Shown: positions 1 to 8,379 of the stretch, piece by piece
Position numbering within the stretch: position 1 is the stretch's first letter
How the letters are laid out: the number at the start of each line of letters is the position of its first letter
DNA from: Schaalia odontolytica
GTDB taxonomy: Bacteria > Actinomycetota > Actinomycetes > Actinomycetales > Actinomycetaceae
NCBI RefSeq assembly: GCF_024584435.1
Contig: NZ_CP102197.1
Coordinates: 186,001-250,000, forward strand
Length of the DNA stretch: 64,000 bases
Direction of reading: 5' to 3'
Position numbers and translations under genes: made by a program
Notes under the pieces: generated by a model
Database searches by the model: none
The model's input: the letters and a program-made list of their open reading frames with translations, nothing else
What the model was told of the DNA's origin: nothing

Positions 1-411
1 GCGGCGGGCATCGTCATCACCTACGGTGGGCCCTGGCACTTCTTCCGCTTCATCCTGCCCCACGGTCTGCCCGAACTCACGGCGGTGTTCATCTCGGTTG
101 CCGCCGGCCTTCGGGTCTTCTGGGCTCTCCTCGTTCCCGGCGTGGCGACGCGCTTCCAGGCCGTCGGAGTTGCCGCTCGCTCGTCAATGACCGCAGCGGT
201 TGGCTGCGCGATTCTCCTCGCAGGATCGGGCGTCCTGGAGGGCTTTGTGACGCCCTCGCAGCTTCCCGACGCAGTCAAGATCTCCCTGGGGGTCACCATG
301 ACGGCAGCCGTGTGGGCCTACACGCTGATCCTCGGCCGACGGGCACACGCCGCGGGGGAGAACGCGGACGTCGGAGTCGACTCCGGCTACTATCAGCCGG
401 TCGCCGGCTGA
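1..411 (+). CDS. SpoIIM-family integral membrane protein, 3' part
   Basis: The gene is open from the first base of the window and ends in TGA at 409-411, so its start lies outside. The visible 136 residues begin in mid-protein and hold a motif HGLPELTAVFISVAAGLR typical of the C-terminal half of the stage II sporulation protein M (DUF95) family, followed by two or three hydrophobic segments and a short acidic tail. In actinobacteria SpoIIM-like proteins commonly sit beside RDD, DUF58 and MoxR genes, and here the convergent neighbour is exactly a DUF58/MoxR operon, which supports the call. The role of the family in non-sporulating bacteria is not settled. The family call is good, the function unknown. 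Confidence 0.75.
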   Translation, partial: AAGIVITYGGPWHFFRFILPHGLPELTAVFISVAAGLRVFWALLVPGVATRFQAVGVAARSSMTAAVGCAILLAGSGVLEGFVTPSQLPDAVKISLGVTMTAAVWAYTLILGRRAHAAGENADVGVDSGYYQPVAG

Positions 412-431
412 TCGAGCCGCGCGGGTGGCGG

Positions 432-1763
432 CTACAGGCGTCCGCTCTTCTTCAGCTCAATGTAACGGTCGGCGGTGCGCGCGGGCAACAGTCCGGCCGA
501 TGCGCGCACAGTGAGAGCACCAGTCATTCGCACATCGGACGCGCCCGCGTCATCGGAGCGCTCCGCGAGAGCCGCCGACGCGGCCAGGAAGACCTCCTCG
601 GCGTTGTCACGGCCCTGCCGCGCGCGCAGCTCGTCGGGGTCGCTGGCCGAGGCCACCAGAACCGTGTGGCGCTCGCACAGGCGGGCCAAGGAATCGGTGA
701 AGTCCGTGTCCATGCCCGCGGGTGGAATCTTCGTGATGACCACGACGAAAGCCGAGTGGTGAACCGTTTGCTCGATGGCGCCAACCGCCTGCGACCAGTC
801 GGTAACGTCCAGGCGCGGGGAGATGTCCATGAAAGCGCGGGCGAGCGTCTCGATGACCTTCGCGCCGCGCACGCCCGAGACGCGCGCCCGCACCTGCGAG
901 TCGAGCGCGAGCACGTGCACCTTGTCGCCCGCACGGTCGGCCAGAGCGGCCAGGAGGAGGGCGGTTTCGATGGAGGAATCCAAACGAGGGGCACGTCCCA
1001 GGGCGATGGAGTCAACCTCCTCGTGCTCGGGGGCGCCCAGGAGCGCTGAGGAGGCGCGTCCGCAATCGACGACGATGAGGACGTGACGGTCGCGTTCGGG
1101 GCGCCACTGGCGCACCATGAGCTCGGTTGAGCGAGCGGAGGCCCGCCAGTCGATGTCGCGGGGGTCGTCACCGATGACGTAGGCGCGCAGCGAGTCGAAC
1201 TCGGTTCCCGCGCCTCGCAACGTGGTGGGAGTGGTCCCCTCGAGCTCGTGTAGGCGCGCGAGGCGCGAGGGCAGGAGGACCCTGGCCTTGAACTCCGGGA
1301 GCGCTGAGAGGCTCACCGGGGCCTCGAAGGATACCTGACGGGCTCCCAGGTGCAGTGGCCCCCATGAGCGGATGGTGATCATGTCGGCGTGGCGGGTTCC
1401 TCGCCTCGTGGGGGACAACGTCGTCGAGACCCGCTCGGAGTGCCCGGGGCGCAGCCGGATCCTGTGGCGGGAAGGGGCCGGGCGCAGCGACGGCGGCCAA
1501 GCGTCACGCACATCAAGGAGCATGTGGCGCTTGGTCGTGTTGGTCAGGCGCACGGTGGCCTCGGTGCTCTGGTCGGCGCGGATCGGCCCCGACACTTCGC
1601 GGCTGAGGCGCAGGGACCGCGGGGAGGGCGCTCCGAGTACGTCGAGGAGGCACACGGCGACGACGACGCCAAACCACGCCCACGCGAAGGCGCGCGAGGG
1701 GGCGAAGGCCAGGGGGACAAGCCCGAGCAAGACGAGGAGCGCGCTGCGCGCCGAGATAGCCAC
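432..1763 (-). CDS. DUF58 domain protein
   Basis: A 443-residue protein starting at a GTG seven bases after the stop of the MoxR ATPase gene. The N-terminus has two hydrophobic segments (residues about 8-20 and 28-45), and the family hallmark GDDPRDIDWRASARS lies near residues 198-212, followed by a VWA-like domain (HVLIVVDCG, about 228-236). DUF58 proteins are partners of MoxR AAA+ ATPases and are thought to act in cell-envelope or chaperone-like assembly functions. It is the last gene of a minus-strand operon (4737-5957, DUF4129, DUF4350, MoxR, this gene). The open frame continues upstream of the GTG, but that extension overlaps moxR in another frame and does not look like protein. Confidence 0.85.
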   Translation of the reverse strand: MAISARSALLVLLGLVPLAFAPSRAFAWAWFGVVVAVCLLDVLGAPSPRSLRLSREVSGPIRADQSTEATVRLTNTTKRHMLLDVRDAWPPSLRPAPSRHRIRLRPGHSERVSTTLSPTRRGTRHADMITIRSWGPLHLGARQVSFEAPVSLSALPEFKARVLLPSRLARLHELEGTTPTTLRGAGTEFDSLRAYVIGDDPRDIDWRASARSTELMVRQWRPERDRHVLIVVDCGRASSALLGAPEHEEVDSIALGRAPRLDSSIETALLLAALADRAGDKVHVLALDSQVRARVSGVRGAKVIETLARAFMDISPRLDVTDWSQAVGAIEQTVHHSAFVVVITKIPPAGMDTDFTDSLARLCERHTVLVASASDPDELRARQGRDNAEEVFLAASAALAERSDDAGASDVRMTGALTVRASAGLLPARTADRYIELKKSGRL

Positions 1764-1770
1764 GGGTGCC

Positions 1771-2970
1771 TCAGCGAGGAACGGGGGTTGCGGCGAGCAC
1801 CCCTGTGATGACGTCGACCGCCGTGACCCCTTCGAGGTTGGCCTCCGCGCGCAGGCCCAGGCGGTGCGCGAGCGTGACGGGAGCCATCGTCTTGACGTCG
1901 TCGGGGGTGACGAAGCCTCGTCCCTGGAGGAATGCCCATACGCGCGACGTGCGCAGCAGCGCGGTCGCGCCTCGGGGAGAAACGCCCAGGCGGACCGCGG
2001 GCGACATGCGAGTTGCTCGGCACAGGTCAACGAGGTACCCCACGACCGCGGGGGACACCTCGACGCGGGAGGCGGCCCGGTGGGCGGCGTGAATGTCGGC
2101 GGCCCCCGCCACGGGCAAGATTCCGGCCTCGGACAGCGACATGGGATTGAAACCGGCCTGGTGCCGGGCGATGATGTTGATCTCGGCGTCGCGATCGGGA
2201 AGGGGCAGCTCAAGCTTGACCAGGAAGCGGTCGAGCTGTGCCTCGGGCAGGGGATAGGTGCCCTCGTACTCAATGGGGTTCTGCGTGGCGATGACCATGA
2301 ACGGATCGGGCAGCGGGCGCGTCAGGCCGTCGATGGATACCGTGTGTTCCTCCATGGACTCAAGCAGGGCGGACTGGGTTTTGGGGGGCGTGCGGTTGAT
2401 TTCGTCGGCGAGCAGCAGGTTGGTGAACACGGGGCCCTCGCGGAAGACGAACTCCGAGCGTCCCGCGTCCCACACCATCGAGCCGGTGATGTCGGCGGGC
2501 ATGAGGTCCGGAGTGAACTGGATGCGCGCCATGTCGACGTCGAGGGCGCGGGCCAGGGTGCGCACCAGCAGGGTCTTGGCGACGCCGGGAACACCCTCAA
2601 GGAGGGCGTGCCCCTGGGCGACGAGCGCGACGATCAATCCCGAGATCGCCGCCTCCTGGCCGACCACAGCCTTGCCGATCTCAGCCTTCAGTGCGAGGAG
2701 CGCCTCCTGCGTGCGCATCTCGTCCTGGTCCAGTGAACGCCCTGTCCATCCTTCGCCCGTGGGGGCCGCGAACGAGGCGGGGGAGGCCTGGGGGGCGCCC
2801 CCGGCCTGGAGGGGAGCGGCCTGGGGCGCGTAGGAGTTGGGAGGCGCCATCGGCGCCGGGCCGGGCTGGGGGAGGCCTTCGGGCGCCGGGCCGGGCTGGG
2901 GGAGGCCTTCGGGCGCCGGGCCGGGCTGGGGGAGGCCTTCGGGCGCCGGGCCGGGAATCGGGTTAGTCAT
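1771..2970 (-). CDS. MoxR-type AAA+ ATPase
   Basis: A 399-residue AAA+ ATPase of the MoxR subfamily. Walker A is GVPGVAKT (about 126-133) and Walker B is LLLADEIN (about 185-192), followed by the conserved stretch RTPPKTQSALLESMEE. The first 40 residues are a low-complexity proline-rich tail built from tandem decapeptides of the form PGPAPEGLPQ, encoded by a 30-bp direct repeat. The ATG at 2968-2970 was chosen because it overlaps the stop of the upstream DUF4350 gene by eight bases, giving translational coupling. MoxR ATPases act with VWA/DUF58 proteins as metal-insertion or folding chaperones; the partner DUF58 gene lies directly downstream. The exact client is unknown. Confidence 0.92.
   Translation of the reverse strand: MTNPIPGPAPEGLPQPGPAPEGLPQPGPAPEGLPQPGPAPMAPPNSYAPQAAPLQAGGAPQASPASFAAPTGEGWTGRSLDQDEMRTQEALLALKAEIGKAVVGQEAAISGLIVALVAQGHALLEGVPGVAKTLLVRTLARALDVDMARIQFTPDLMPADITGSMVWDAGRSEFVFREGPVFTNLLLADEINRTPPKTQSALLESMEEHTVSIDGLTRPLPDPFMVIATQNPIEYEGTYPLPEAQLDRFLVKLELPLPDRDAEINIIARHQAGFNPMSLSEAGILPVAGAADIHAAHRAASRVEVSPAVVGYLVDLCRATRMSPAVRLGVSPRGATALLRTSRVWAFLQGRGFVTPDDVKTMAPVTLAHRLGLRAEANLEGVTAVDVITGVLAATPVPR
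2851..2955 (-). repeat. 30-bp tandem repeat in the 5' end of the MoxR gene
   Basis: Three near-identical 30-bp units plus a partial one, of the form cgggccgggctgggggaggc followed by cttcgggcgc. They encode the Pro/Gly-rich decapeptide at the N-terminus of the MoxR protein. Copy number changes would keep the frame. Confidence 0.9.
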
Positions 2971-4111
2971 GACGGATCTCCTTCTCGAGAGAGTCGAGGT
3001 CGTTGGCGAGGCGGACGAGTTCAGCTTCGGAGGTGGGGGGCGGCCCCCACAGGAGCGCGGTCGAGCGGGAGGCGGGCAAGCCTTGCCGCTCGATTGCGCC
3101 GATGAGAGTCTCACGATCACTCGTGTGCGCAACCCCCAGCGAGGTGGCGATTCGCGAGGCCGCGGCGCTGCGCAACGCTCTGGCGGCATGATCGTAGGCG
3201 CGCCGGGAACGCATCAGGCGAGCCTTGCCGATGAGGGTCTCGGATGCGGGAACCTCCACGGGAAGGCGCTCCGGAGTCAACGGTCCCAAGCGCCTGCCGC
3301 GTGCCGCGGCTGCCAGGAGGCCTGCGCCAATCACCATGAGGAAGGCGGGCGCGATGTAGGGGGACTGGGCGATGTTCTGATCCACGTCGGTCAGCTTGTC
3401 GGACTCCGTGGGCGAGTACCACGCAACCTTTGGGGTCCGTCCGATCGCGTTGATGGCCAGGGCCGCGTTTCCCTCGTCCGTGATGCCACGGTTGCGCAGG
3501 CGTACGGAGTCGGGAATGAGCGCGCGGAAGCGTCCCGGCTCAAAGCGTTCGGCGTAGGCGTAGGAGCTGTCGTCGACGGGGAAACAGAGCTCCCACTGCG
3601 AGGACGTTCCGGAGACCACATAGTCCGAGGTTGTCAGGGAGTGCGCCTTCTGGGCAGCCTGTGAGGAACAATTGGCGCCGGTGGTGCGGGAGCTCTTCCA
3701 CGTCCTGGTCGCTCGCAGACCGTCCATGTACGGGGCGAAGGAACCGTACGCCTCCTCCAAGCCGACATAGACGACGTTGGCGCGTGTTTCGAGCGCGGTG
3801 GCCACCTCGTTGCTCATGCGGGACGGAAAGATGACGACCAGCGTCGTGTTGTCGTCCACCGATGCGGCCTGGGAAACCGACACCTCGCGAACGGACACCC
3901 CGTGGTCGCGCAGGACCTGGGCCAGTGCTCGGGCACCGTCCGCGCCCTTGTTGCGGATCCCCACGGGCGCATCGTCGTATCCCCCTCGGGGAAACAGGGC
4001 GATGGCGACGAGGATGATCATCGTAAACGCGACGAGGAGAAGGCCGGGGCGTGCTGCCGACAAGCGCTCCCTGCTCGTCGGAGTGACGACGGCGACCTGT
4101 GTGGCTTTCAT
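2963..4111 (-). CDS. DUF4350 domain membrane protein
   Basis: A 382-residue protein with one N-terminal transmembrane segment (about 23-42), a large extracytoplasmic domain resembling DUF4350 (glutamine-amidotransferase-like fold with GADGARALAQVLRDHGVSV near residues 57-75) and a second transmembrane segment near residue 250, followed by a basic cytoplasmic tail. The ATG start overlaps the stop of the DUF4129 gene (ATGA) and its own stop overlaps the moxR start, so it is embedded in a coupled operon. DUF4350 genes are regular neighbours of moxR and DUF58 in actinobacteria. The biochemical role is unknown. Confidence 0.82.
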   Translation of the reverse strand: MKATQVAVVTPTSRERLSAARPGLLLVAFTMIILVAIALFPRGGYDDAPVGIRNKGADGARALAQVLRDHGVSVREVSVSQAASVDDNTTLVVIFPSRMSNEVATALETRANVVYVGLEEAYGSFAPYMDGLRATRTWKSSRTTGANCSSQAAQKAHSLTTSDYVVSGTSSQWELCFPVDDSSYAYAERFEPGRFRALIPDSVRLRNRGITDEGNAALAINAIGRTPKVAWYSPTESDKLTDVDQNIAQSPYIAPAFLMVIGAGLLAAAARGRRLGPLTPERLPVEVPASETLIGKARLMRSRRAYDHAARALRSAAASRIATSLGVAHTSDRETLIGAIERQGLPASRSTALLWGPPPTSEAELVRLANDLDSLEKEIRHD

Positions 4112-4740
4112 GACCGCTCCTTCGCCCGGGCGCAGGCTGGCAGTAGCTGGCGCGTGAAGGAACGCAATGCCTCGACCTGGTCCCGCGTCATCGAGGAGTG
4201 GCCGTAACGCACGGCGTCGAACTCTCGCGCGTGCTGTGCGAGCTCGGCCCCCATATCGGGGACGACTCGGGTCGCCGCGCTGGCAGCCTCATGGGCGGTC
4301 AGGCCGGGCGTGGATGAGACCACTTCGTGTTCGTCCAGGCCCAGGACCATGAGGCGATACGCCCACACGTACGCAAGGCTCCAATCCTGTGAGGCAACGG
4401 CTTGGTCGAATGCCTCCGTGGCCTCCGGAAGGCTTGCCTCCTCCTCAAACACCGTGCGCGAGGCCTTCCTCGCGAGGCGAATCGGGTTGAGAATGAGAGC
4501 GATGATGACTCCCGCGATTGCGATGATTGCGATGATCATCAGAATCAGCGAGATAGGCGGGGCGCCCTGCCCCTTCCAGCTCAAAGCCTCCGTGAACCAG
4601 CGAATGATCGCTTCGACGAAGCGCACGACGGGGCTGGGAGCCTCCGAGTACTCGACGCGGGAGAGCTCTTTGAGCAGCCAGTCGCGCGCCTCTTCCTCGT
4701 CCGGGGTGAGCGGGGCTTCGCAGGTAAGCACGGCGATCAC
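4108..4740 (-). CDS. DUF4129 domain membrane protein
   Basis: A 210-residue protein starting at a GTG that overlaps the previous stop (GTGA). It has one central transmembrane segment (about 63-86, rich in Ile) between an acidic N-terminal part and a helical C-terminal domain ending with a run like RSFTRQLLPACARAKERS, the typical profile of DUF4129 proteins (formerly described as transglutaminase-associated C-terminal domains). It sits between the proline/tyrosine-rich membrane protein and the DUF4350 gene in the moxR operon. It is probably a membrane-anchored partner of the MoxR/DUF58 system; the function is inferred only from context. Confidence 0.8.
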   Translation of the reverse strand: MIAVLTCEAPLTPDEEEARDWLLKELSRVEYSEAPSPVVRFVEAIIRWFTEALSWKGQGAPPISLILMIIAIIAIAGVIIALILNPIRLARKASRTVFEEEASLPEATEAFDQAVASQDWSLAYVWAYRLMVLGLDEHEVVSSTPGLTAHEAASAATRVVPDMGAELAQHAREFDAVRYGHSSMTRDQVEALRSFTRQLLPACARAKERS

Positions 4741-5957
4741 TGTCGGTTACTTGCCTGGGCCAATACGCTCGCGAAGTTCTCCTTGCGGATCCGCAGGTCG
4801 GCGTAGATGAGCGTCTCGTAGGTGGAGGTGATGGGGGTGGCCATGCCGGCGGCGAGGATCGTCAGCGCCGAGGAGATCGCGAGGACGAGCGGCGAGGATC
4901 CCACGCCTCCGCCCGTGGTGGTAAAGGCCAGGACCACGGTGATAGCACCAATGACCAGGCCGATGAGGCCGCCTATCGCGCCCGTCACCATCGAGATGAG
5001 AAGCATTCGTCCGAGCGTGGACCAGAAGGCTCCGTCGGTCAGAGCCCACGAACGCTTCAGAGACGTCACGGGACCCGCCTCCTCGAGAACGGCGCAGATC
5101 GGCGCGAACTGGAGTTTGATGTTCAGGAACACGATGAGGGCGAACACCGGCAGGAACAGGAGGGCCATTCCGCCCAACGCGGGGGCGAGGGAATCGGAGG
5201 CCGACAGCGAGTAGATGATCCCGATTGTCGCAATCAACCACAGCAGGATCGGCGCGGTCACGATCAAGCCGGTCAGGAAGAGCGTCCCGATCAGGGAGCC
5301 GAGCCGGGGCATCGTCATCGACCACGCCTGTCCGACCGTGAGCTTGTTTCCGATCATCAGCTGCGAGACGGCCGCGGCCAGGACCCCCACGAGGATCGTC
5401 GTGCCCACGAACGTGGCCAGCGTGCGCACGCCGCTGCCCCCGAGCATCGTCAGGAGCTGCAGGGCTTCGGCTCCGCTCCTGCTGGTTGCTGCCTGGGGAT
5501 CGGAGAAGCCGGTCGTTGACTGAAGACCGAGGAAGGGCAGGTACGTCGTGACGGCACTAATCAGCGAGACGATGCTCATCACCGCGAAGGTAAAGCCGAA
5601 GAGCACGGTCGGGTTTGTGCGCAGCGCCTGGAAGGAGCCGCTCAAGAGGTCGGCGAGGCCGAGAGGACGCAGCGGGATAATGCCGGGTTTGGCAGCCCAA
5701 CCCCACTGGTTGGTAGCGCTATAGCCCGAGGCGCCGGGCTGAGCTCCGTAACCGGGCTGAGCTCCGTAACCCGGTTGAGCGCCGTAACCCGGTTGAGCTC
5801 CGTAACCAGGTTGGGCGCCGTAGCCGGGTTGAGCTCCGTAACCGGGCTGGGCGCCCCCGGGAGCCCCCTGTGGTCCGGGTCCGCTCGCTCCGCCCGCCTG
5901 AGGAGTCCACCCCTGGTAGGGGTTGGATGGGTCGGGAGAAGTCCACGGGGAACTCAT
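4737..5957 (-). CDS. multi-pass membrane protein with PGYGAQ repeats
   Basis: A 406-residue protein and the first gene of the moxR operon. Residues 1-90 are disordered and built of about six PGYGAQ hexapeptides. From about residue 95 a six-segment membrane domain follows, beginning with RPLGLADLLSGSFQALRTNP, which resembles the membrane domain of glycerophosphoryl diester phosphodiesterase-like proteins (no phosphodiesterase catalytic domain is present). The ATG at 5955-5957 is preceded by a good GGAGG site. The divergent neighbour is mtrA, so the 140-bp gap holds promoters for both directions. Catalytic residues are not visible; a role as scaffold or transporter-like envelope protein is possible. 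Confidence 0.75.
   Translation of the reverse strand: MSSPWTSPDPSNPYQGWTPQAGGASGPGPQGAPGGAQPGYGAQPGYGAQPGYGAQPGYGAQPGYGAQPGYGAQPGASGYSATNQWGWAAKPGIIPLRPLGLADLLSGSFQALRTNPTVLFGFTFAVMSIVSLISAVTTYLPFLGLQSTTGFSDPQAATSRSGAEALQLLTMLGGSGVRTLATFVGTTILVGVLAAAVSQLMIGNKLTVGQAWSMTMPRLGSLIGTLFLTGLIVTAPILLWLIATIGIIYSLSASDSLAPALGGMALLFLPVFALIVFLNIKLQFAPICAVLEEAGPVTSLKRSWALTDGAFWSTLGRMLLISMVTGAIGGLIGLVIGAITVVLAFTTTGGGVGSSPLVLAISSALTILAAGMATPITSTYETLIYADLRIRKENFASVLAQASNRQ
5740..5855 (-). repeat. 18-bp tandem repeat encoding PGYGAQ
   Basis: About six imperfect 18-bp units of the type gtaaccgggctgagctcc, in frame inside the membrane protein gene, giving the PGYGAQ repeats. The wobble positions have diverged, so this is an older expansion than the moxR repeat. 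Confidence 0.85.
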
Positions 5958-6071
5958 TGATGCCTCCGATAGGTGATATTGCTACTGCGTTAATCCTGCC
6001 ATACGAGGCCAGCGCGCGAAACTTCGTTCCGGTGAGGAAAATCGCCGCGACCGCGCGAGTCGCCTGCGTCC

Positions 6072-6098
6072 GTGACGAATTCGTGACACTATCGTGAC
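6072..6098 (+). promoter_or_regulatory. three GTGAC direct repeats at 11-bp spacing, likely MtrA autoregulatory site
   Basis: GTGAC occurs at 6072-6076, 6083-6087 and 6094-6098, exactly 11 bp apart, the last one touching the mtrA ATG. OmpR-family regulators bind direct repeats at one-turn spacing, and actinobacterial MtrA sites are GT-A-C-type direct repeats. Binding here would cover the translation start, which fits autorepression. The site is seen; the binding is inferred. Confidence 0.5.
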
Positions 6099-6782
6099 AT
6101 GAGTTCGCGCATTCTCGTCGTCGACGATGACCTCGCCCTGGCTGAGATGATCGGCATCGTTCTCCAGAACGAGGGGTTCCGAGTCGTCTTCTGCGGCGAC
6201 GGATCCCAGGCGTTGGCTCAGTTTCAGGAGCACCATCCCGACCTGGTCCTGTTGGACGTCATGCTTCCCGGAATGGACGGCTTCGACGTGTGCCGGGCCA
6301 TCCGGCACGTCTCGGATGTGCCGATCGTTATGTTGACCGCTCGTTCCGATACCTCCGACGTCGTCACCGGCCTTGAGGCGGGAGCCGATGACTACGTCCC
6401 CAAGCCCTTCAAACCCAAGGAACTGGTGGCCCGCGTCCGTGCGCGGCTGCGCGGCAGAGACGACAACCAGGCCGACGAGGGCATCACCCTGCAGGACCTG
6501 TCGATCGACGTCGCAGGGCACGTCGTCCAGCGTGACGGCCACGTCATCGCGCTCACCCCCCTGGAGTTCGATCTCCTCGCCACCCTCGCGCGCGCGCCGT
6601 GGAAGGTCTTTTCCCGCGAGGAGCTTCTCGAGCAGGTGTGGGGCTACCGGCACGCCGCCGACACGAGGCTCGTCAACGTTCACGTCCAGCGCCTGCGCTC
6701 GAAGATCGAACGTGACCCCGAAAAGCCCGAGCTGGTCGTGACCGTTCGCGGGGTTGGGTACCGTGCCGGCGCCGGAGCGTAG
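6099..6782 (+). CDS. mtrA: response regulator MtrA
   Basis: A 227-residue OmpR/PhoB-type response regulator. The receiver domain has the acidic pair DDD at residues 9-11, the phosphoacceptor Asp53 in LLDVMLPGMDG, and the KPF lysine near residue 102. The winged-helix DNA-binding domain occupies about 130-225 (TPLEFDLLATLA, VWGYRHAADTRLVNVHVQRLRSK). Order with mtrB and lpqB is the standard actinobacterial arrangement controlling cell-wall hydrolysis, osmotic response and division. No clear Shine-Dalgarno precedes the ATG; instead direct repeats abut it, so leaderless translation and autoregulation are plausible. Confidence 0.96.
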   Translation: MSSRILVVDDDLALAEMIGIVLQNEGFRVVFCGDGSQALAQFQEHHPDLVLLDVMLPGMDGFDVCRAIRHVSDVPIVMLTARSDTSDVVTGLEAGADDYVPKPFKPKELVARVRARLRGRDDNQADEGITLQDLSIDVAGHVVQRDGHVIALTPLEFDLLATLARAPWKVFSREELLEQVWGYRHAADTRLVNVHVQRLRSKIERDPEKPELVVTVRGVGYRAGAGA

Positions 6783-8379
6783 CCGCTCTGCGTGGCGCCT
6801 CGCGCGCACGGTGACCGAGTCGCGGGTGTGGAGGCTGCTCTCCTCCTCGCACCTCGCCCATCGCGTGCGCCATTCCCTCTCCGCCAGGCTCGCCCTGGCG
6901 ATCACCCTCGCCGCGCTCGCCATTCTCCTCATCTTCGGTGTCATCGTCGCCTCCCAGCTGCGCTCCTCGATGTTCGACACGCGCAAGGACGCGATCCTCG
7001 CGGACGCCTCCCTGCGTTTCTCCTCCGCGCAGTCTGCCTTCTCCTCCTCGACCGCCACCTCCCCGGACCAGGTCCAGGAGTCCGCGCGCAGCGCGCTGGC
7101 GTCGATCAAATCCTCGGCCGCGGGAGCCGGAGCGACCAACGTCGCCCTCCTGCGCTCGGATGGGTCCGCGGCCTCGCTGCGCATCAACCAGATCGAGGAC
7201 GAGCAGATGCGCGCCCTCGTGTCCCCGCAGATGCGGGCCGCCGTGGCGGGGGGAGACGCCCAGTGGCAGTCGGTTGCCATCCGCTCCGCCTCCGGCAAGC
7301 AAGACCCGGGGATCCTGGTGGGAACGCAGGTGCAGCTGCCCCGCGCGGGAACACACGAGCTCTACATCCTCTACTCGCTCTCCGCCGACCAGGCCCAGGT
7401 CGATGTCGTCCTGCGGGTCCTGGCCTTCTCTGCGCTTCCGATTGTCGTCGCCCTGCCCATCGGCGTGTTCGCGCTCCTCCACAGGCTTCTCCTCCCCGTG
7501 CGTCTGACCGCGCAGGCGGCGACGAAAGCCTCGGAAGGAGACCTCGATGTGCGCGTGGAGGTTCGCGGCGACGACGAGATGGCGGGCCTGGGCAGAGCCT
7601 TCAACGCCATGACCTCATCCCTTCAGGACACGATCGCCAGGTACGACGAACTCGCCAAGCTGCAGCAGCGATTCGTCTCCGATGTCTCCCACGAGCTGCG
7701 CACGCCCCTGACGACGATCCGCATGGCCGAGGATGTCGTGTGGGACAACCGCGATGACCTGCCGGCTCACGCGCGTCGTTCAGCCGAACTCCTCCACGAC
7801 CAAACCGAGCGCATGGAGCAGATGCTCGCTGACCTGCTGGAGATCTCTCGCTACGATGCCGCCAGCGCCCTGCTGGACGCGGAAGAACGAGATCTTCGGC
7901 CCATCGTCGCGCGCGTCGTCGCGGGCTGCGCCGACCTCGCCCGCCGTCAGGGCGTGAGAGTGGAGACCTTGGCACCCACCCGCGCCTCTGCCGAGATTGA
8001 CGAGCGCCGCATCGAGCGAGTCATTCGAAACCTCGTCGTCAACGCCATCGAGCACGCCGACGGCTCAACGGTGACGATCACCGTGGCGGCAAGCGCCACC
8101 GACGTCGCCTGTCGCGTGCGCGACCGCGGCGTGGGGATGACCCCGCAGGTTGTCGCACACGTCTTCGACCGCTTCTACCGGGCCGACACTGCCAGGGCGC
8201 GAACCACCGGCGGAACGGGCCTCGGTCTCGCGATCGCCACCGAGGACGTCGAGATACACGGCGGACGCCTCCAGGCGTGGGGAGAACCGGGACGCGGGGC
8301 CTCCTTCCTGATGACTCTTCCCAGGCACGCCGGAGACGAGATCGCCAGCCGACCCCTTGCCCTGTGGGAGGAAGAATGA
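6763..8379 (+). CDS. mtrB: sensor histidine kinase MtrB
   Basis: A membrane histidine kinase of 538 residues, overlapping the end of mtrA by 20 bases. I chose the GTG at 6763 because a GGGG run lies nine bases upstream; a TTG at 6754 is an alternative. Two transmembrane segments (about 40-62 and 225-248) bracket an extracellular sensor region, followed by HAMP, then HisKA with His310 in DVSHELRTPL, then the ATPase domain with NLVVNAIEHADG (N box), DRGVGM (G1) and GGTGLGLAIA (G2). It phosphorylates MtrA. Its stop overlaps the lpqB start (ATGA), so the three genes are one coupled operon. Confidence 0.95.
   Translation: MPAPERSRSAWRLARTVTESRVWRLLSSSHLAHRVRHSLSARLALAITLAALAILLIFGVIVASQLRSSMFDTRKDAILADASLRFSSAQSAFSSSTATSPDQVQESARSALASIKSSAAGAGATNVALLRSDGSAASLRINQIEDEQMRALVSPQMRAAVAGGDAQWQSVAIRSASGKQDPGILVGTQVQLPRAGTHELYILYSLSADQAQVDVVLRVLAFSALPIVVALPIGVFALLHRLLLPVRLTAQAATKASEGDLDVRVEVRGDDEMAGLGRAFNAMTSSLQDTIARYDELAKLQQRFVSDVSHELRTPLTTIRMAEDVVWDNRDDLPAHARRSAELLHDQTERMEQMLADLLEISRYDAASALLDAEERDLRPIVARVVAGCADLARRQGVRVETLAPTRASAEIDERRIERVIRNLVVNAIEHADGSTVTITVAASATDVACRVRDRGVGMTPQVVAHVFDRFYRADTARARTTGGTGLGLAIATEDVEIHGGRLQAWGEPGRGASFLMTLPRHAGDEIASRPLALWEEE

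Noticed and set aside
432..2273. A longer DUF58 protein starting at 2273
   Set aside because: The extension overlaps moxR out of frame and is Pro/Arg-rich noise; the GTG at 1763 fits the family start.
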